64,000 nt of DNA from an uncultured Clostridia bacterium (GCA_904393115.1 CAJFMX010000009.1:53494-117493), one strand, 5' to 3'; shown: positions 45,678-59,282, numbered from the stretch's first letter. Translations and numbers: made by a program. Notes: generated by a model not told the origin, from the sequence alone.

Positions 45678-45693
45678 TTTTGCGGTCGCAAAA
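45678..45693. promoter_or_regulatory. Palindrome upstream of dapL
   Basis: TTTTGCG-GT-CGCAAAA inverted repeat between a TATGAT -10-like sequence (45661-45666) and the ribosome site; candidate operator for an unknown regulator. Confidence 0.45.
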
Positions 45694-45718
45694 ACCGCCT
45701 TTGAGGGAGGCAGAATGC

Positions 45719-46909
45719 ATGCGCATCAATGAAAACTATCGCAACATCCAGGACAGCTATCTCTTCTCGACCGTGGGCAAAAAGGTCGCGGCCTACGCCG
45801 CCTCGCACCCGGACGCGCGCATCATTCGCCTGGGCATCGGCGATGTGACCCGCCCGCTCTGCCCCGCCGTGATCGACGCGCTCCACCGCGCCGTTTCGGA
45901 GATGGGCACGCCGGAGGGCTTCCACGGCTACATCCCCTCTGAGCAGGGGTACCCCTTCCTGCGGGAGGCCGTGGCCGGCCACTATGCCGAGCGCGGCGTG
46001 ACCCTCTCGCCGGAGGAGATCTTCATCAGCGACGGCGCAAAGAGCGACCTGGGCAACCTGCTGGACCTCTTTGACGCGGACAACACCGTCCTCATCCCCG
46101 ACCCGGTCTATCCCGCCTATGTCGATGCAAACGTCATGGCGGGCCGGCGCGTGCGCTATGTCGACGCCACGCCGGACAACGGCTTCCTGCCCCTGCCGGA
46201 CGCGGATCTGGACGCGGACCTCGTCTACATCTGCTCGCCCAACAACCCCACGGGCGCGGTCTACGACCACGCCGGCCTTGCCGCGTGGGTGGACTACGCG
46301 CTGCGCCGCGGCGCGCTCCTCCTCTTTGACGCGGCCTACGAGGCGTTTGTCTCCGACCCCGCCCTGCCGCGCACCATCTACGAGGTGGAGGGCGCGCGCA
46401 GCTGCGCAATCGAGATCTGCTCCCTGTCCAAGACCGCGGGCTTCACCGGCACGCGCTGCGGCTACACCATCGTCCCCCGGGAGCTGAAATTCGGCGGCAT
46501 GAGCCTGAACGCCATGTGGCTGCGCCGCCAGAGCACCAAGTTCAACGGCGTGCCCTACATCGTCCAGCGCGCCGCCGAGGCGGTCTTCACTCCGGAGGGC
46601 TGGTCCCAGTGCATGGAGTCCATCGACTACTACCGCGAAAACGCGCGCATCATCGCCGGCACGCTGGACGAGCTGGGCATCTTCTACACGGGCGGCATCC
46701 ACTCGCCCTACATCTGGCTGCGCTGCCCGGGCGGCCTGGACTCCTGGGCGTTCTTCGACCTGCTGCTGGAGAAGGCCAACGTCGTGGGCACGCCGGGCGC
46801 GGGCTTTGGCGTCAACGGCGAAGGCTTCTTCCGCCTGACGGCCTTTGGCCAGCGCGAGAGCACGCGCGAGGCCATGCAGCGCTTCGCGGACCTTGCCCGC
46901 ACACTCTAA
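45719..46909 (+). CDS. dapL: LL-diaminopimelate aminotransferase
   Basis: 396-residue PLP aminotransferase that converts tetrahydrodipicolinate straight to LL-diaminopimelate for lysine and cell wall. It starts MRINENYRNIQDSYLFSTVGKKV and contains RLGIGDVTRPL, SDGAKSDLGN, YICSPNNPTGAVY and the PLP lysine in CSLSKTAGFTGTRCGY. Start 45719 with GGGAGG upstream; the ORF extension to 45620 crosses the promoter. The DapL route is typical of some anaerobes. Confidence 0.95.
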   Translation: MRINENYRNIQDSYLFSTVGKKVAAYAASHPDARIIRLGIGDVTRPLCPAVIDALHRAVSEMGTPEGFHGYIPSEQGYPFLREAVAGHYAERGVTLSPEEIFISDGAKSDLGNLLDLFDADNTVLIPDPVYPAYVDANVMAGRRVRYVDATPDNGFLPLPDADLDADLVYICSPNNPTGAVYDHAGLAAWVDYALRRGALLLFDAAYEAFVSDPALPRTIYEVEGARSCAIEICSLSKTAGFTGTRCGYTIVPRELKFGGMSLNAMWLRRQSTKFNGVPYIVQRAAEAVFTPEGWSQCMESIDYYRENARIIAGTLDELGIFYTGGIHSPYIWLRCPGGLDSWAFFDLLLEKANVVGTPGAGFGVNGEGFFRLTAFGQRESTREAMQRFADLARTL

Positions 46910-46931
46910 GACCATCTACGGAGGGAATTTC

Positions 46932-47408
46932 ATGGACCTTGCGCCCAAGCCCGCGTCCGCCTCGCGGACGATTCAGACCCAGATTCTCCTTTCCCAGCAC
47001 ATCAACGGCTCCGGCCGCCTCTTCGGCGGCCAGCTCATGCAGTGGATCGACATCGTGGCCGCCGTCGCCGCGCGCCGCCACGCCGGCTGCAATGTGACCA
47101 CGGCCTCCATCGACACGCTGCACTTCAAGTCCCCCGCCTATGTCAACGACACGATCCTCCTCGAGGGCGTGGTCACCTATGTCGGCCGCACCTCCATGGA
47201 GGTGCGCGTGGACACGTTCGTCGAGAACCTGAACGGCGAGCGGCACATGATCAACCGCGCCTACCTGGTCCTGGTCGCCCTGGACGAAAACGACCACTCC
47301 ACGCCCGTGCCGCCCCTGCTCCTGGAGACCGACGAGGAGCGCGCCGAGTGGGAGGCCGGCAAGCGCCGCAGCGAGCTGCGCAAGCAGCGCAAGGCCGAAC
47401 AGTTCTAA
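46932..47408 (+). CDS. Acyl-CoA thioesterase, hotdog fold
   Basis: 158-residue YciA/BFIT-type thioesterase: QTQILLSQHINGSGRLFGGQLMQWIDIVAAVAA, with Asn and Asp of the hotdog active site, and HFKSPAYVNDTILLEGVVTYVGRTSMEVRV. It hydrolyses acyl-CoA in the cytoplasm. The Lys/Arg-rich C-terminal tail is usual for the group. ATG 46932 has ACGGAGGG and follows dapL by 22 bases. Confidence 0.9.
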   Translation: MDLAPKPASASRTIQTQILLSQHINGSGRLFGGQLMQWIDIVAAVAARRHAGCNVTTASIDTLHFKSPAYVNDTILLEGVVTYVGRTSMEVRVDTFVENLNGERHMINRAYLVLVALDENDHSTPVPPLLLETDEERAEWEAGKRRSELRKQRKAEQF

Positions 47409-47426
47409 AAACGAGGAGGGAGCACA

Positions 47427-47918
47427 GTGCGCAGAAGCGACCGCCAGATCACAGACCCTGCCGCCATCTCCGCGCTCCTTGAGGAGTGCCGGACGGTGCA
47501 CCTCTCCTGCAACGCAGAGGGCGCGCCCTACGTCGTCCCCATGAACTACGGCTTTGCCCTCGCGCCCGACGGGCGCCTCACCCTCTACCTGCACTGCGCG
47601 GCCGAGGGGCGCAAGCTCGACCTCCTGCGCCGGGATGCGCGCGTGGGCTTTGCCATCTCCGCGCTGGTGGAGACCGTGCGCGCCGACCGCCCCTGCGCCT
47701 GGACGGCGCGCTACCGCAGCCTTCTTGGCACGGGCCGCGCCGCGATTTTGACCGACCCGGAGGAAAAGCGCTTCGCCCTGGAGGCGCTCCTGCACCACAT
47801 GGGCTTTGCCGGCCGCGCGGACTTCGCGCCGGAGGCCCTTGCAAACGTGGCGGTTCTCCGCATCGACGTGGAGGAATACACCTGTAAAAGCAACGTGGTG
47901 CCCAGAGAGGAGGCGTGA
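47427..47918 (+). CDS. Pyridoxamine 5'-phosphate oxidase family flavin-binding protein
   Basis: 163-residue split-barrel FMN protein of the 5-nitroimidazole resistance-like type. It shows VHLSCNAEGAPYVVPMNYGF, LYLHCAAEGRKLDLLRRD and RYRSLLGTGRAAILTD. It could be a nitro- or flavin-reductase. Start is GTG at 47427 after GAGGAGGG. Third gene of the dapL operon. The substrate is unknown. Confidence 0.9.
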   Translation: MRRSDRQITDPAAISALLEECRTVHLSCNAEGAPYVVPMNYGFALAPDGRLTLYLHCAAEGRKLDLLRRDARVGFAISALVETVRADRPCAWTARYRSLLGTGRAAILTDPEEKRFALEALLHHMGFAGRADFAPEALANVAVLRIDVEEYTCKSNVVPREEA

Positions 47919-47922
47919 TTAC

Positions 47923-48384
47923 ATGGTGCTCCTCGTCAGCGCCTGCCTGCTGGGCCTGCGCTGCCGGTACGACGGGCAGTCCAAGCGCATGGACGGGCTG
48001 GAGCGCCTGCTCGCCCTGCCCATTTCCCTCGTGCCCGTCTGCCCGGAGGTCTTCGGCGGGCTGCCCACGCCGCGCATGCCCGCCGAGCGCCAGGGCGAGC
48101 GCGTCCGGGCGCTCGACGGCCGCGACGTGACGGAGAACTACCGCCGCGGCGCGGAGGAAACGCTGCGCCTTGCGCAGCTGCTCGGCGCCCGCACAGCGCT
48201 CCTCAAGGAGCGCAGCCCCTCCTGCGGCTGCGGCGCGATCTACGACGGCAGCTTCACGGGCGCGCTCGTCCCCGGCCGCGGCGTTGCGGCGGCGCTTCTG
48301 CAGGAGAGCGGGATCGAGGTCTTTGGCGAGAGCGGGCTGGACGCCCTGCTCGCCCGCCTGGCGGAAGGGGGCGCGGCCCCGTGA
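47923..48384 (+). CDS. DUF523 domain-containing protein
   Basis: 153 residues with the DUF523 pattern SACLLGLRCRYDGQSK, VPVCPEVFGGLPTPR and KERSPSCG, containing conserved Cys residues that may bind metal. Cytoplasmic, function unknown, widespread in anaerobes. ATG 47923 lies four bases past the previous stop, with GAGGAGG in the previous gene's tail. Its stop overlaps the following GTG. Confidence 0.88.
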   Translation: MVLLVSACLLGLRCRYDGQSKRMDGLERLLALPISLVPVCPEVFGGLPTPRMPAERQGERVRALDGRDVTENYRRGAEETLRLAQLLGARTALLKERSPSCGCGAIYDGSFTGALVPGRGVAAALLQESGIEVFGESGLDALLARLAEGGAAP

Positions 48385-49217
48385 TCTTTCTTCGCAGCCT
48401 CTCCCGCCTGCGCCGGGGCGCGGAGGCGGAGTACCCCTTCTGCACGCCGCTCCTGCAGGCGCTCGACCGCCTGGACTTCACCGCGCCGGTGACGGTTCTC
48501 TGCGGGGACAACGGCTGCGGCAAGACCACGCTGATCGAGCTGATCGCCGCGGCGCTTCGGATCAACCGCATCGAGCCCCCGCAGCCCGCAAGGGGCGAGT
48601 CCCCCGCCGGCCGCACGGACGCCCAGCGCCGCATCTGGCAGGCGGCGCCCTGCTACCGCCCCTCGCTCGCGCGCCGGCCGGCGCACCACTTCTTCTTTGC
48701 TGCGGAGGATTTTACGCGCTATGTCGGCTATGTCGAGGCGGAAAAGCGCTTTGCGCAGGAGGCGCTGCGCGAGATCTCCGGCAAGTACGGCAGCGCCTAC
48801 GCCGATTCGCTGGCCGCGCAGCCCTACAGCGGCACCCTGGACGCGCTGGAGCACCTCTACGGCGCGCCGCTGGAGCGGCAGTCCCACGGCCAGGGGTTCC
48901 TCGAGTTCTTCCGCTCGCGCCTGCTGCCGGGCGGCCTGTACCTGATGGATGAGCCGGAGGCCGCGCTCTCCTACGTCAACCAGCTGGCGCTGATCTACCT
49001 CATCCAGGACGCCGTGCGGGATGGCAGCCAGTTCATCCTGGCCACGCACAGCCCGATCCTCGCGGCCATCCCGGAGGCGGCCATCCTGGAGATGGAGGAG
49101 GGGAACCTCACGCCCCGCGCCTATGAGGAGCTCGGGCTCGTCCGCTTCCTCCAGCACTTTCTCCGGGCGCACGCGCACATTCTGGCGAGCGCAGATGATT
49201 CGGATGCAGAACAGTAG
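48381..49217 (+). CDS. AAA/ABC-type ATPase (COG3910-like)
   Basis: 278-residue predicted ATPase. Walker A CGDNGCGKTTL (about 42-52), Walker B GLYLMDEPEAALS (about 186-198) and a switch His in ILATHSPIL; the middle insertion is short, as in single-protein RecF-like ATPases without a partner. Start is GTG at 48381, overlapping the DUF523 stop (GTGA) with AAGGGGG upstream. A role in DNA handling or defence is possible but no partner gene is present. Confidence 0.87.
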   Translation: MIFLRSLSRLRRGAEAEYPFCTPLLQALDRLDFTAPVTVLCGDNGCGKTTLIELIAAALRINRIEPPQPARGESPAGRTDAQRRIWQAAPCYRPSLARRPAHHFFFAAEDFTRYVGYVEAEKRFAQEALREISGKYGSAYADSLAAQPYSGTLDALEHLYGAPLERQSHGQGFLEFFRSRLLPGGLYLMDEPEAALSYVNQLALIYLIQDAVRDGSQFILATHSPILAAIPEAAILEMEEGNLTPRAYEELGLVRFLQHFLRAHAHILASADDSDAEQ

Positions 49218-49231
49218 ATTGCAGAACAAAC

Positions 49232-49272
49232 GGGGAGCGGAATGCGATTCGCTTCCCATTTTCTTCTTCTTT
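49232..49272 (+). terminator. Terminator of the dapL operon
   Basis: GGGGAGCG/CGCTTCCC stem (49232-49239, 49250-49257) followed by a T-rich run with interspersed C. Confidence 0.65.
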
Positions 49273-49315
49273 TCCGAAAACTTCCCGGAAACCGCATGTT
49301 AAATTTCATTTCGAA

Positions 49316-49346
49316 TTGACTTATCCCCCCCTGTGTGGTGTATACT
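49316..49346 (+). promoter_or_regulatory. Promoter of the dehydratase-activase operon
   Basis: TTGACT (49316-49321), long 19-base spacer containing a C7 run, TATACT (49341-49346). Confidence 0.6.
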
Positions 49347-49397
49347 GTTAAATGTCGAATTAATGCTTTTCTCGCCGATCAAGGAGAAGAGACCGAA

Positions 49398-52323
49398 ATG
49401 ATACGAATTGGTTTGGATGTGGGATCTACAACGCTGAAATGCGTCGTTCTGAACGACCGCGACGAGATCCTGTACAAAAATTATGAACGGCACTACTCGC
49501 AGATCACGCAGAAGGCCGCCGCAATGCTCTCGGAGGTTCGGGACAAGTTCCCGGAGCAGGAGCGCGTGCAGCTCTGCGTGTCGGGCTCGGCCGGCATGGG
49601 ATTTGCAGAGAGCATGTCCATCCCCTTTGCGCAGGAGGTCTACGCCACGCGCGTCGCCATCCGCCGCAACCTGCCGGAGACGGACGTGGTGATCGAATTG
49701 GGCGGCGAGGACGCGAAGATCCTCTTCGTTTCCGGCAACATGGAGGTCCGCATGAACGGCAGCTGCGCCGGCGGCACGGGCGCCTTCATCGACCAGATGG
49801 CCACGCTCCTGCACCTGACGCCCTCGGAGATGAACGAGCTGAGCAAGCGGCAGAACAAGATCTACGCCATCGCCTCGCGCTGCGGCGTCTTTGCCAAGTC
49901 GGACATTCAGCCCCTGCTCAACCAGGGCGCGCGCAAGGAGGACATCTGCGCCTCCATCTTCATGGCCGTGGTCAACCAGACCATCGCGGGCCTGGCGCAG
50001 GGCCGCGAGATCGCCGGGCACGTCGTGTACCTGGGCGGGCCGCTGACCTTCTTCTCGGAGCTGCGCAAGGCCTTTGACCAGACGCTCAAGACCGAGGGCC
50101 TCCTCCCGGAGAACTCCCTGTACTACGTCGCCCTGGGCGCGGCGCTGCAGGCCGACGGCGAGGGCTTCGTCCTCTCCGACCTGATCGAGCGCATCGGGGC
50201 CTACACGGCCAGCGGCGCCTACGTCGGCTGCCGGCCGCTCTTTGCAAACGCGCAGGAGTACGCGGACTTTACCGAGCGGCACAACCGGGATGAGATGCGC
50301 GTCACCGGCTGCCTGCAGCCGGACAACATCGCCTACATCGGCATCGACGCGGGCTCCACCACGGTCAAGGCCGTGGTCCTGGATTCCGCGGAGAACATCG
50401 CCTATTACCAATACCTGCCCAACAGCGGCAACCCCGTGCCCCTGGTCAAGGACTTCCTGGCCGAGGTCTACAAGCGCTTCCCGAACATCGCCATCCGCGC
50501 CGCGGCCTCCACGGGCTACGGCGAGGAGATCATCAAGAACGCCTTCCGCGCGGACTTTGGCATCGTGGAGACCATCGCGCACTTCACCGCGGCCAAGAAG
50601 TTCGACCCGCAGGTGGACTTCATCATCGACATCGGCGGCCAGGACATCAAGTGCTTCAAGATCCGCTCCGGCGTCATCGACAACATCTTCCTGAACGAGG
50701 CGTGCTCCTCGGGCTGCGGCTCGTTCCTGCAGACGTTCGCCGGGGCCCTGGGCTACTCGATCGCGGACTTTGCCAAGGCCGGCCTGTTCGCCGACAAGCC
50801 CGTGGACCTGGGCTCGCGCTGCACGGTGTTCATGAACTCCTCCGTCAAGCAGGCGCAGAAGGACGGCGCCTCCCTGGAGAACATCTCCGCGGGCCTGTCC
50901 ATCAGCGTGGTCAAAAACGCGCTCTACAAGGTCATCCGCGTGGGCAACGCCGAGGAGCTGGGCCAGCACATCGTGGTGCAGGGCGGAACGTTCCTGAACG
51001 ACGCGGTGCTGCGCGCCTTTGAGCAGGAGATCGGGCACGACGTCATCCGCCCTTCGCTGGCGGGCGTGATGGGCGCCTATGGCGCGGCGCTCTACGCCAA
51101 GCAGAACCAGCGCGCCGAGTGGTCGAGCCTGCTCACGGCCGAGGACCTGGCCAACTTCACCCACGAGGTGCGCGCCGTCACCTGCAACGGCTGCACCAAC
51201 CACTGCCGCCTGACCATCAACACCTTCGCCGGCGGCAAGACCTTCATCGGCGGCAACCAGTGCACAAAGCCCCTGAACCGCGGCCGCGCCGCCGTGCGCT
51301 ACAACCTCTACGACTACAAGCGCGAGCTGCTGGACGCCTACGGCTCGGTGCCCGGCAAGCGGGAGACCATCGGCCTGCCCATGGGCCTGAACTTCTTTGA
51401 GCTGCTGCCCTTCTGGCACACGTTCCTGACGCACCTGGGCTTTGGCATCGCGGTCTCGCCCAAGACCACCAAGCAGCTCTACCACCTGGGCCAGGCCTCC
51501 ATCCCCTCGGACACGGCCTGTTACCCGGCAAAGCTCATGCACGGCCACGTGCAGGCCCTCATCGACGCGGGCGTAGACGCCATCTTCTACCCCTGCATGA
51601 GCTACAACATCGACGAGCACCTGGGCGACAACCACTACAACTGCCCGGTCGTCGCCTACTACCCGGAGGTCATCGTCTCCAACATGAAGTCCGTGCAGAA
51701 GGTCAAGTTCATCCACGACTACGTGGGCATCCACCGGCCGCACGACTTCCCCAAGAAGATGCACGAAATCCTCACCCGCCACTTCGGGGACGACATCACG
51801 CTGCGCGAGGTAAAGGCCGCCGCCAAGGCCGCCTATGCCGCCTATGAGGAGCACATGCGCAAGATCCACCAGAAGGGCGAGGAGTACCTGACCATGGCGC
51901 GGGAAAAGGGCATGCCCGTGATCGTCCTGGCGGGCCGTCCCTATCACCTGGACGGCGAGATCAACCACGGCATCGACGGCTTCATCGCCGACAGCGGCGC
52001 GGTCGTCGTGTCCGAGGACTCCCTGGGCGACGAGTACGTCAAGGCCCCGACCACCGTGCTCAACCAGTGGACCTACCACTCCCGCCTGTACGCCGCGGCG
52101 CGCTTCATCGCGGAGTCCGGGGACCCGCACATCAACCTGGTGCAGCTCGTCTCCTTCGGCTGCGGCGTGGACGCCATCACCACCGACGAGGTCCGCAAGA
52201 TCCTCGAATCCAAGAACCGCATCTATACGCAGATCAAGATCGACGAGATCACGAACCTGGGCGCGGTCAAGATCCGCCTGCGCTCGCTGTTCTCGGCCAT
52301 CGGAGAGAAGGGAGGCTATGCCC

Positions 52324-52331
<8 letters not shown>
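49398..52331 (+). CDS. 2-hydroxyacyl-CoA dehydratase activase with two BadF/BcrA ATPase domains and DUF2229 domain
   Basis: 977-residue ASKHA protein. Domain 1 (about 1-265) begins MIRIGLDVGSTTLKCVVLND with Fe-S Cys in NGSCAGGTGAFIDQM and ASRCGVFAKSD; domain 2 (about 310-565) repeats IGIDAGSTTVKAVV, NEACSSGCGSFLQ and GSRCTVFMNSS; the rest is a dehydratase-like DUF2229 module (GLPMGLNFFELLPFWHTFLT). Such proteins drive an electron onto a dehydratase using ATP. ATG 49398 has AAGGAG. Overlaps the next gene by eight bases. Confidence 0.92.
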
Positions 52332-53598
<1,267 letters not shown>

Positions 53599-53612
53599 TC
53601 TGCACAGCCCCC

Positions 53613-53663
53613 GCCCCGCGTTCCCCGGATAAAATTTCTTTGTTTCCCGGGCGCGGGGCTTTT
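53613..53663 (+). terminator. Terminator of the activase-dehydratase operon
   Basis: GCCCCGCG/CGCGGGGC arms with an inner CCCGG/CCGGG stem and TTTT. Confidence 0.7.
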
Positions 53664-53677
53664 CCGTCTCTCGGAAC

Positions 53678-53718
53678 GGGGCCCAAAAAACGCGATTTTC
53701 AAGCGTTTTTTGGGCCCC
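53678..53718. terminator. Palindromic hairpin GGGGCCCAAAAAACGC
   Basis: 16-bp perfect inverted repeat (53678-53693 with 53703-53718) whose A6/T6 run is inside the stem. It has no T tail but shares the CCCAAAAAACGCG core with the terminator at 16506, so it may be a second terminator or insulator. Confidence 0.45.
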
Positions 53719-53760
53719 TGCGCCCTGGCCCCCGCCCCAAGGTTTTACCTTCATATTCTT

Positions 53761-53781
53761 TTATATGATAAAATCATATAA
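53761..53781. promoter_or_regulatory. Operator-like palindrome before the candidate small RNA
   Basis: Perfect 9-bp inverted repeat TTATATGAT-AAA-ATCATATAA directly abutting the -35 element. Its AT-rich sequence stands out from local GC content. Placement suggests repression by a dimeric regulator; which one is unknown. Confidence 0.65.
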
Positions 53782-53810
53782 TTGACAGAAACGTAGAATG
53801 CCTTTATAAT
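53782..53810 (+). promoter_or_regulatory. Consensus promoter of the candidate small RNA
   Basis: TTGACA (53782-53787), 17 bases, TATAAT (53805-53810): a perfect match to the sigma-A consensus. Confidence 0.85.
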
Positions 53811-53816
53811 AAGCAC

Positions 53817-54053
53817 TGTGAAAGGGAGATGGCCCGGGAGAAGATCGGATTAAAATCACGATACTTTCCGTAAAACCGTATCGCTTTCGCCGGGCAGGTA
53901 TCCGTTATGAACCACAGATAAATAGATATATTTTTATAGATAAAGCCGCGCGGCGCTGCAGATGGAAGGCGTGCTGCAACAGCGGCAATGGGGGGTGCCA
54001 TCAATAGAAAAACGATGGCTTGCGCGGTGTCCGAAAGGATGCCGCCTTTTCTT
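53817..54053 (+). ncRNA. Candidate structured small RNA, about 237 nt
   Basis: Bounded by the perfect promoter at 53782-53810 and the terminator at 54024-54053. No credible ORF lies inside; the longest in-register start gives about 14 codons with its ribosome site too close. Several stems can form: GCCCGG with CCGGGC enclosing CGATAC/GTATCG, GCCGC/GCGGC further 3', and GCCATC/GATGGC just before the terminator. No known RNA family was recognised. Inference from signals only, without conservation data. Confidence 0.5.
54024..54053 (+). terminator. Terminator with GAAA tetraloop
   Basis: GCGGTGTCC-GAAA-GGATGCCGC stem (two wobble pairs) followed by CTTTTCTTT. It ends the candidate small RNA before the aldo/keto reductase promoter. 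Confidence 0.75.
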
Positions 54054-54092
54054 TGCGCATTTTTCCCGGCCCCTCTGGCGCGGGCTGCGCTC

Positions 54093-54122
54093 TGTACAGA
54101 CGCCGGGAAGGTGTGGTATAAT
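54093..54122 (+). promoter_or_regulatory. Aldo/keto reductase promoter
   Basis: TGTACA (54093-54098), 18 bases, TATAAT (54117-54122) with extended TGG. Confidence 0.65.
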
Positions 54123-54164
54123 CGCCTTGGAAAACAGAACCACAGAACAAGGGGGGCAACACCA

Positions 54165-55115
54165 ATGAGAATGAACAGACTCGGCAACAGCGACCTGGTG
54201 GTCTCCGCCGTCGGCGCGGGCACCTGGGCCATGGGCGGCGACTTCTTCGGCGCCATCGACGACAAGAAGTGCATCGATTCCCTGTGCGCGTCCCTGGACC
54301 ACGGCGTCAACCTCATCGACACGGCGCCCATCTACGGCAAGGGCCACTCGGAGACGCTCGTGGGCCAGGCCATCAAGGGCCGGCGCGACAAGGTCGTGCT
54401 CTGCACCAAGGTCGGCCTGCTCTTTGACGACCCGAAGGGCCGACAGGGCAAGTGCCTGCAGCCCGACTCCATCGAGTACGAAATCGAGCAGTCCCTGCGC
54501 CGCCTGGGCACGGACTACATCGACCTCTACCAGATCCACTGGCCGGACGTCAACACGCCCATCGAGGAGACGATGGAGGCGCTGCTCCGCATCCAGAAGG
54601 CGGGCAAGGTGCGCTACCTCGGCGTCTCGAACTTTGACGTACCGCTGCTGGAGCGCACGCTCCGCTGCGGCGCCATCGTCAGCACGCAGCCGCAGTATTC
54701 CCTCCTCGACCGCGAGATTGAGGCGGACGTGCTGCCCTTCTGCCGCGAGCACAACATCGGCGTGCTGAGCTACGGCTCCCTGGGCGCGGGCATCCTCACC
54801 GGCAAGTTCAAGGAGCCGCCCAAGCCCGAGGCCGGCGACAAGCGCGCCAACTTCTATCCCTTCTTCAGCGAGCCCTTCTGGTCCAAGACGCAGGAGCTGC
54901 TCAAAACCCTGCGCGCCATCGCCGAGGAGCACGGCAAGCCCGTGACGCACGTGTCCATCAACTGGGTCTCCCAGCAGAAGGGCATGACCTGCGCGCTGAC
55001 CGGCAGCAAGAACGTGGACCAGGCCATCATGAACGCCGCAGCCGGCGACTGGGACCTGAGCGCAGAGGAGCTCGCCCGCATCGACGCCGCCTACGACCGC
55101 ATCTTCCGCGAATAA
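54165..55115 (+). CDS. Aldo/keto reductase
   Basis: 316-residue NADPH-dependent TIM-barrel reductase. Asp and Tyr of the active site are in NLIDTAPIYGKGHSE, Lys in VVLCTKVG and His in DLYQIHWPD; the cofactor region is GALTGSKNVDQ-like (CALTGSKNVDQAIMNA). Reduces aldehydes or ketones, often sugar derivatives. ATG 54165 follows AAGGGGGG by nine bases. Single gene with its own promoter and terminator. Confidence 0.93.
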   Translation: MRMNRLGNSDLVVSAVGAGTWAMGGDFFGAIDDKKCIDSLCASLDHGVNLIDTAPIYGKGHSETLVGQAIKGRRDKVVLCTKVGLLFDDPKGRQGKCLQPDSIEYEIEQSLRRLGTDYIDLYQIHWPDVNTPIEETMEALLRIQKAGKVRYLGVSNFDVPLLERTLRCGAIVSTQPQYSLLDREIEADVLPFCREHNIGVLSYGSLGAGILTGKFKEPPKPEAGDKRANFYPFFSEPFWSKTQELLKTLRAIAEEHGKPVTHVSINWVSQQKGMTCALTGSKNVDQAIMNAAAGDWDLSAEELARIDAAYDRIFRE

Positions 55116-55126
55116 CGATTCCCCGC

Positions 55127-55168
55127 AGCACAGCGCACAAGGGCGTGCCTTTGCGCTGTGCTTTTTTT
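55127..55168 (+). terminator. Aldo/keto reductase terminator
   Basis: AGCACAGCGCA/TGCGCTGTGCT 11-bp stem followed by seven T. Confidence 0.9.
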
Positions 55169-55199
55169 CTTGGATTCTGCCTTAGAGGAGGTCTTGCCC

Positions 55200-55751
55200 A
55201 TGTCTACCGCGATCCGCCTTGCCACCCCGGAGGACGCCGCCGCCATCGTCGCCCTCTACGCGCCCTATGTGCAAAACACGAGCGTCACCTTCGAATACGA
55301 GGTGCCCTCCGTCGCGGAATACCGCGCCCGCATCGAGGAGATCACGCGCTTTTTCCCCTTCTACATCCTGGAGGAGGACGGCGTGCCCGCGGGCTATGCG
55401 TACGCGCACTTCTTCCACCCGCGCAAGGCGTATCAATGGGTGTGCGAGACCACGATCTACGTGGGCGAGGGCTTCCACCGCAAGGGCTACGCCACGCGCC
55501 TTTACGAGCGGCTTCTGCGCACGCTGCGCGCCCAGGGCTTCTGCGAGGCCATCGCGATCCTGGGCTGCCCGAACCTGCCCTCGGAAAAGCTGCACGAGTC
55601 CCTGGGCTTTTCCCGGATCGGCACCTTCGCCAAGGCGGGCTACAAGCTGGGCCAGTGGCACGACGTCAAGTGGTACGGCCTGGAGCTCCGCCCGCGCGAG
55701 GACGCGCCCGCCGATCCCCTCCCCTTCTGCGCGCTGCCCCCGGAGGATTGA
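55200..55751 (+). CDS. GNAT N-acetyltransferase (phosphinothricin acetyltransferase-like)
   Basis: 183-residue acetyltransferase of the COG1247 type: IRLATPEDAAAIVALYAPYVQNTSVTFEYE at the N-terminus, acetyl-CoA loop VGEGFHRKGYATRLYERLL, and NLPSEKLHESLGFSRIGTFAKAGYKLGQWHDVKWY at the C-terminus, all as in Pat/YwnH enzymes. It may detoxify an amino-acid analogue. GAGGAGG precedes ATG 55200. Confidence 0.92.
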   Translation: MSTAIRLATPEDAAAIVALYAPYVQNTSVTFEYEVPSVAEYRARIEEITRFFPFYILEEDGVPAGYAYAHFFHPRKAYQWVCETTIYVGEGFHRKGYATRLYERLLRTLRAQGFCEAIAILGCPNLPSEKLHESLGFSRIGTFAKAGYKLGQWHDVKWYGLELRPREDAPADPLPFCALPPED

Positions 55752-55853
55752 GCCGCGGCCCAAAAAATGGAAACGATGCCTGGGATTTCCGGATTGCCGC
55801 GCGCTGCGCTGCGCATACTAACCTTGCACCAAACAGCAAGGAGGTCAAAACAC

Positions 55854-56030
55854 ATGCAGAACAAAGCTACCGGTCATCAGTGCATCAACTGTCACGTGAG
55901 TTCCTGTGCCTACAACGACCGCCAGGCGTGCGCCTGCACGCTGTCGGCCATCGACATCAAGCCCTGCATGAACTGCGGGGACGGCCGCGCCGAGAGCGAG
56001 ACCAACTGCGCCAGCTACAAGTCCAAGTAA
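55854..56030 (+). CDS. DUF1540 domain-containing small cysteine-rich protein
   Basis: 58 residues with Cys pattern CINCHVSSCAYND, CAC, CMNCGDG and NCASYK; matches the DUF1540 repeat layout found in spore-forming and related Clostridia. Probably metal-binding; function unknown. ATG 55854 follows AAGGAGG. Independent unit before a bidirectional terminator. Confidence 0.88.
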   Translation: MQNKATGHQCINCHVSSCAYNDRQACACTLSAIDIKPCMNCGDGRAESETNCASYKSK

Positions 56031-56051
56031 CCGCATCCCCCCTGGACGTGC

Positions 56052-56089
56052 AAAAAAAGAATCCCGCAAGGCTGCGGGATTCTTTTTTT
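56052..56089. terminator. Bidirectional terminator between DUF1540 gene and beta-galactosidase
   Basis: AAAAAAAGAATCCCGCA with its complement around a short AGGC loop; A/T runs on both sides serve the converging genes. Confidence 0.92.
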
Positions 56090-56092
56090 GCG

Positions 56093-59276
<3,184 letters not shown>

Positions 59277-59282
<6 letters not shown>

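Noticed and set aside
53829..53873. Short ORF of 14 codons (MAREKIGLKSRYFP) after the consensus promoter
   Set aside because: The GGGAG abuts the ATG, no family is recognisable and the stop comes early. A structured RNA explains the unit better, though a leader peptide is not excluded.
53962..54168. 68-codon plus-strand ORF before the aldo/keto reductase
   Set aside because: It runs through the terminator and the next promoter, has no ribosome site and no recognisable sequence.
55791..55819. Promoter TTGCCG/CATACT for the DUF1540 gene
   Set aside because: The spacing is only 14 bases and both hexamers are weak.
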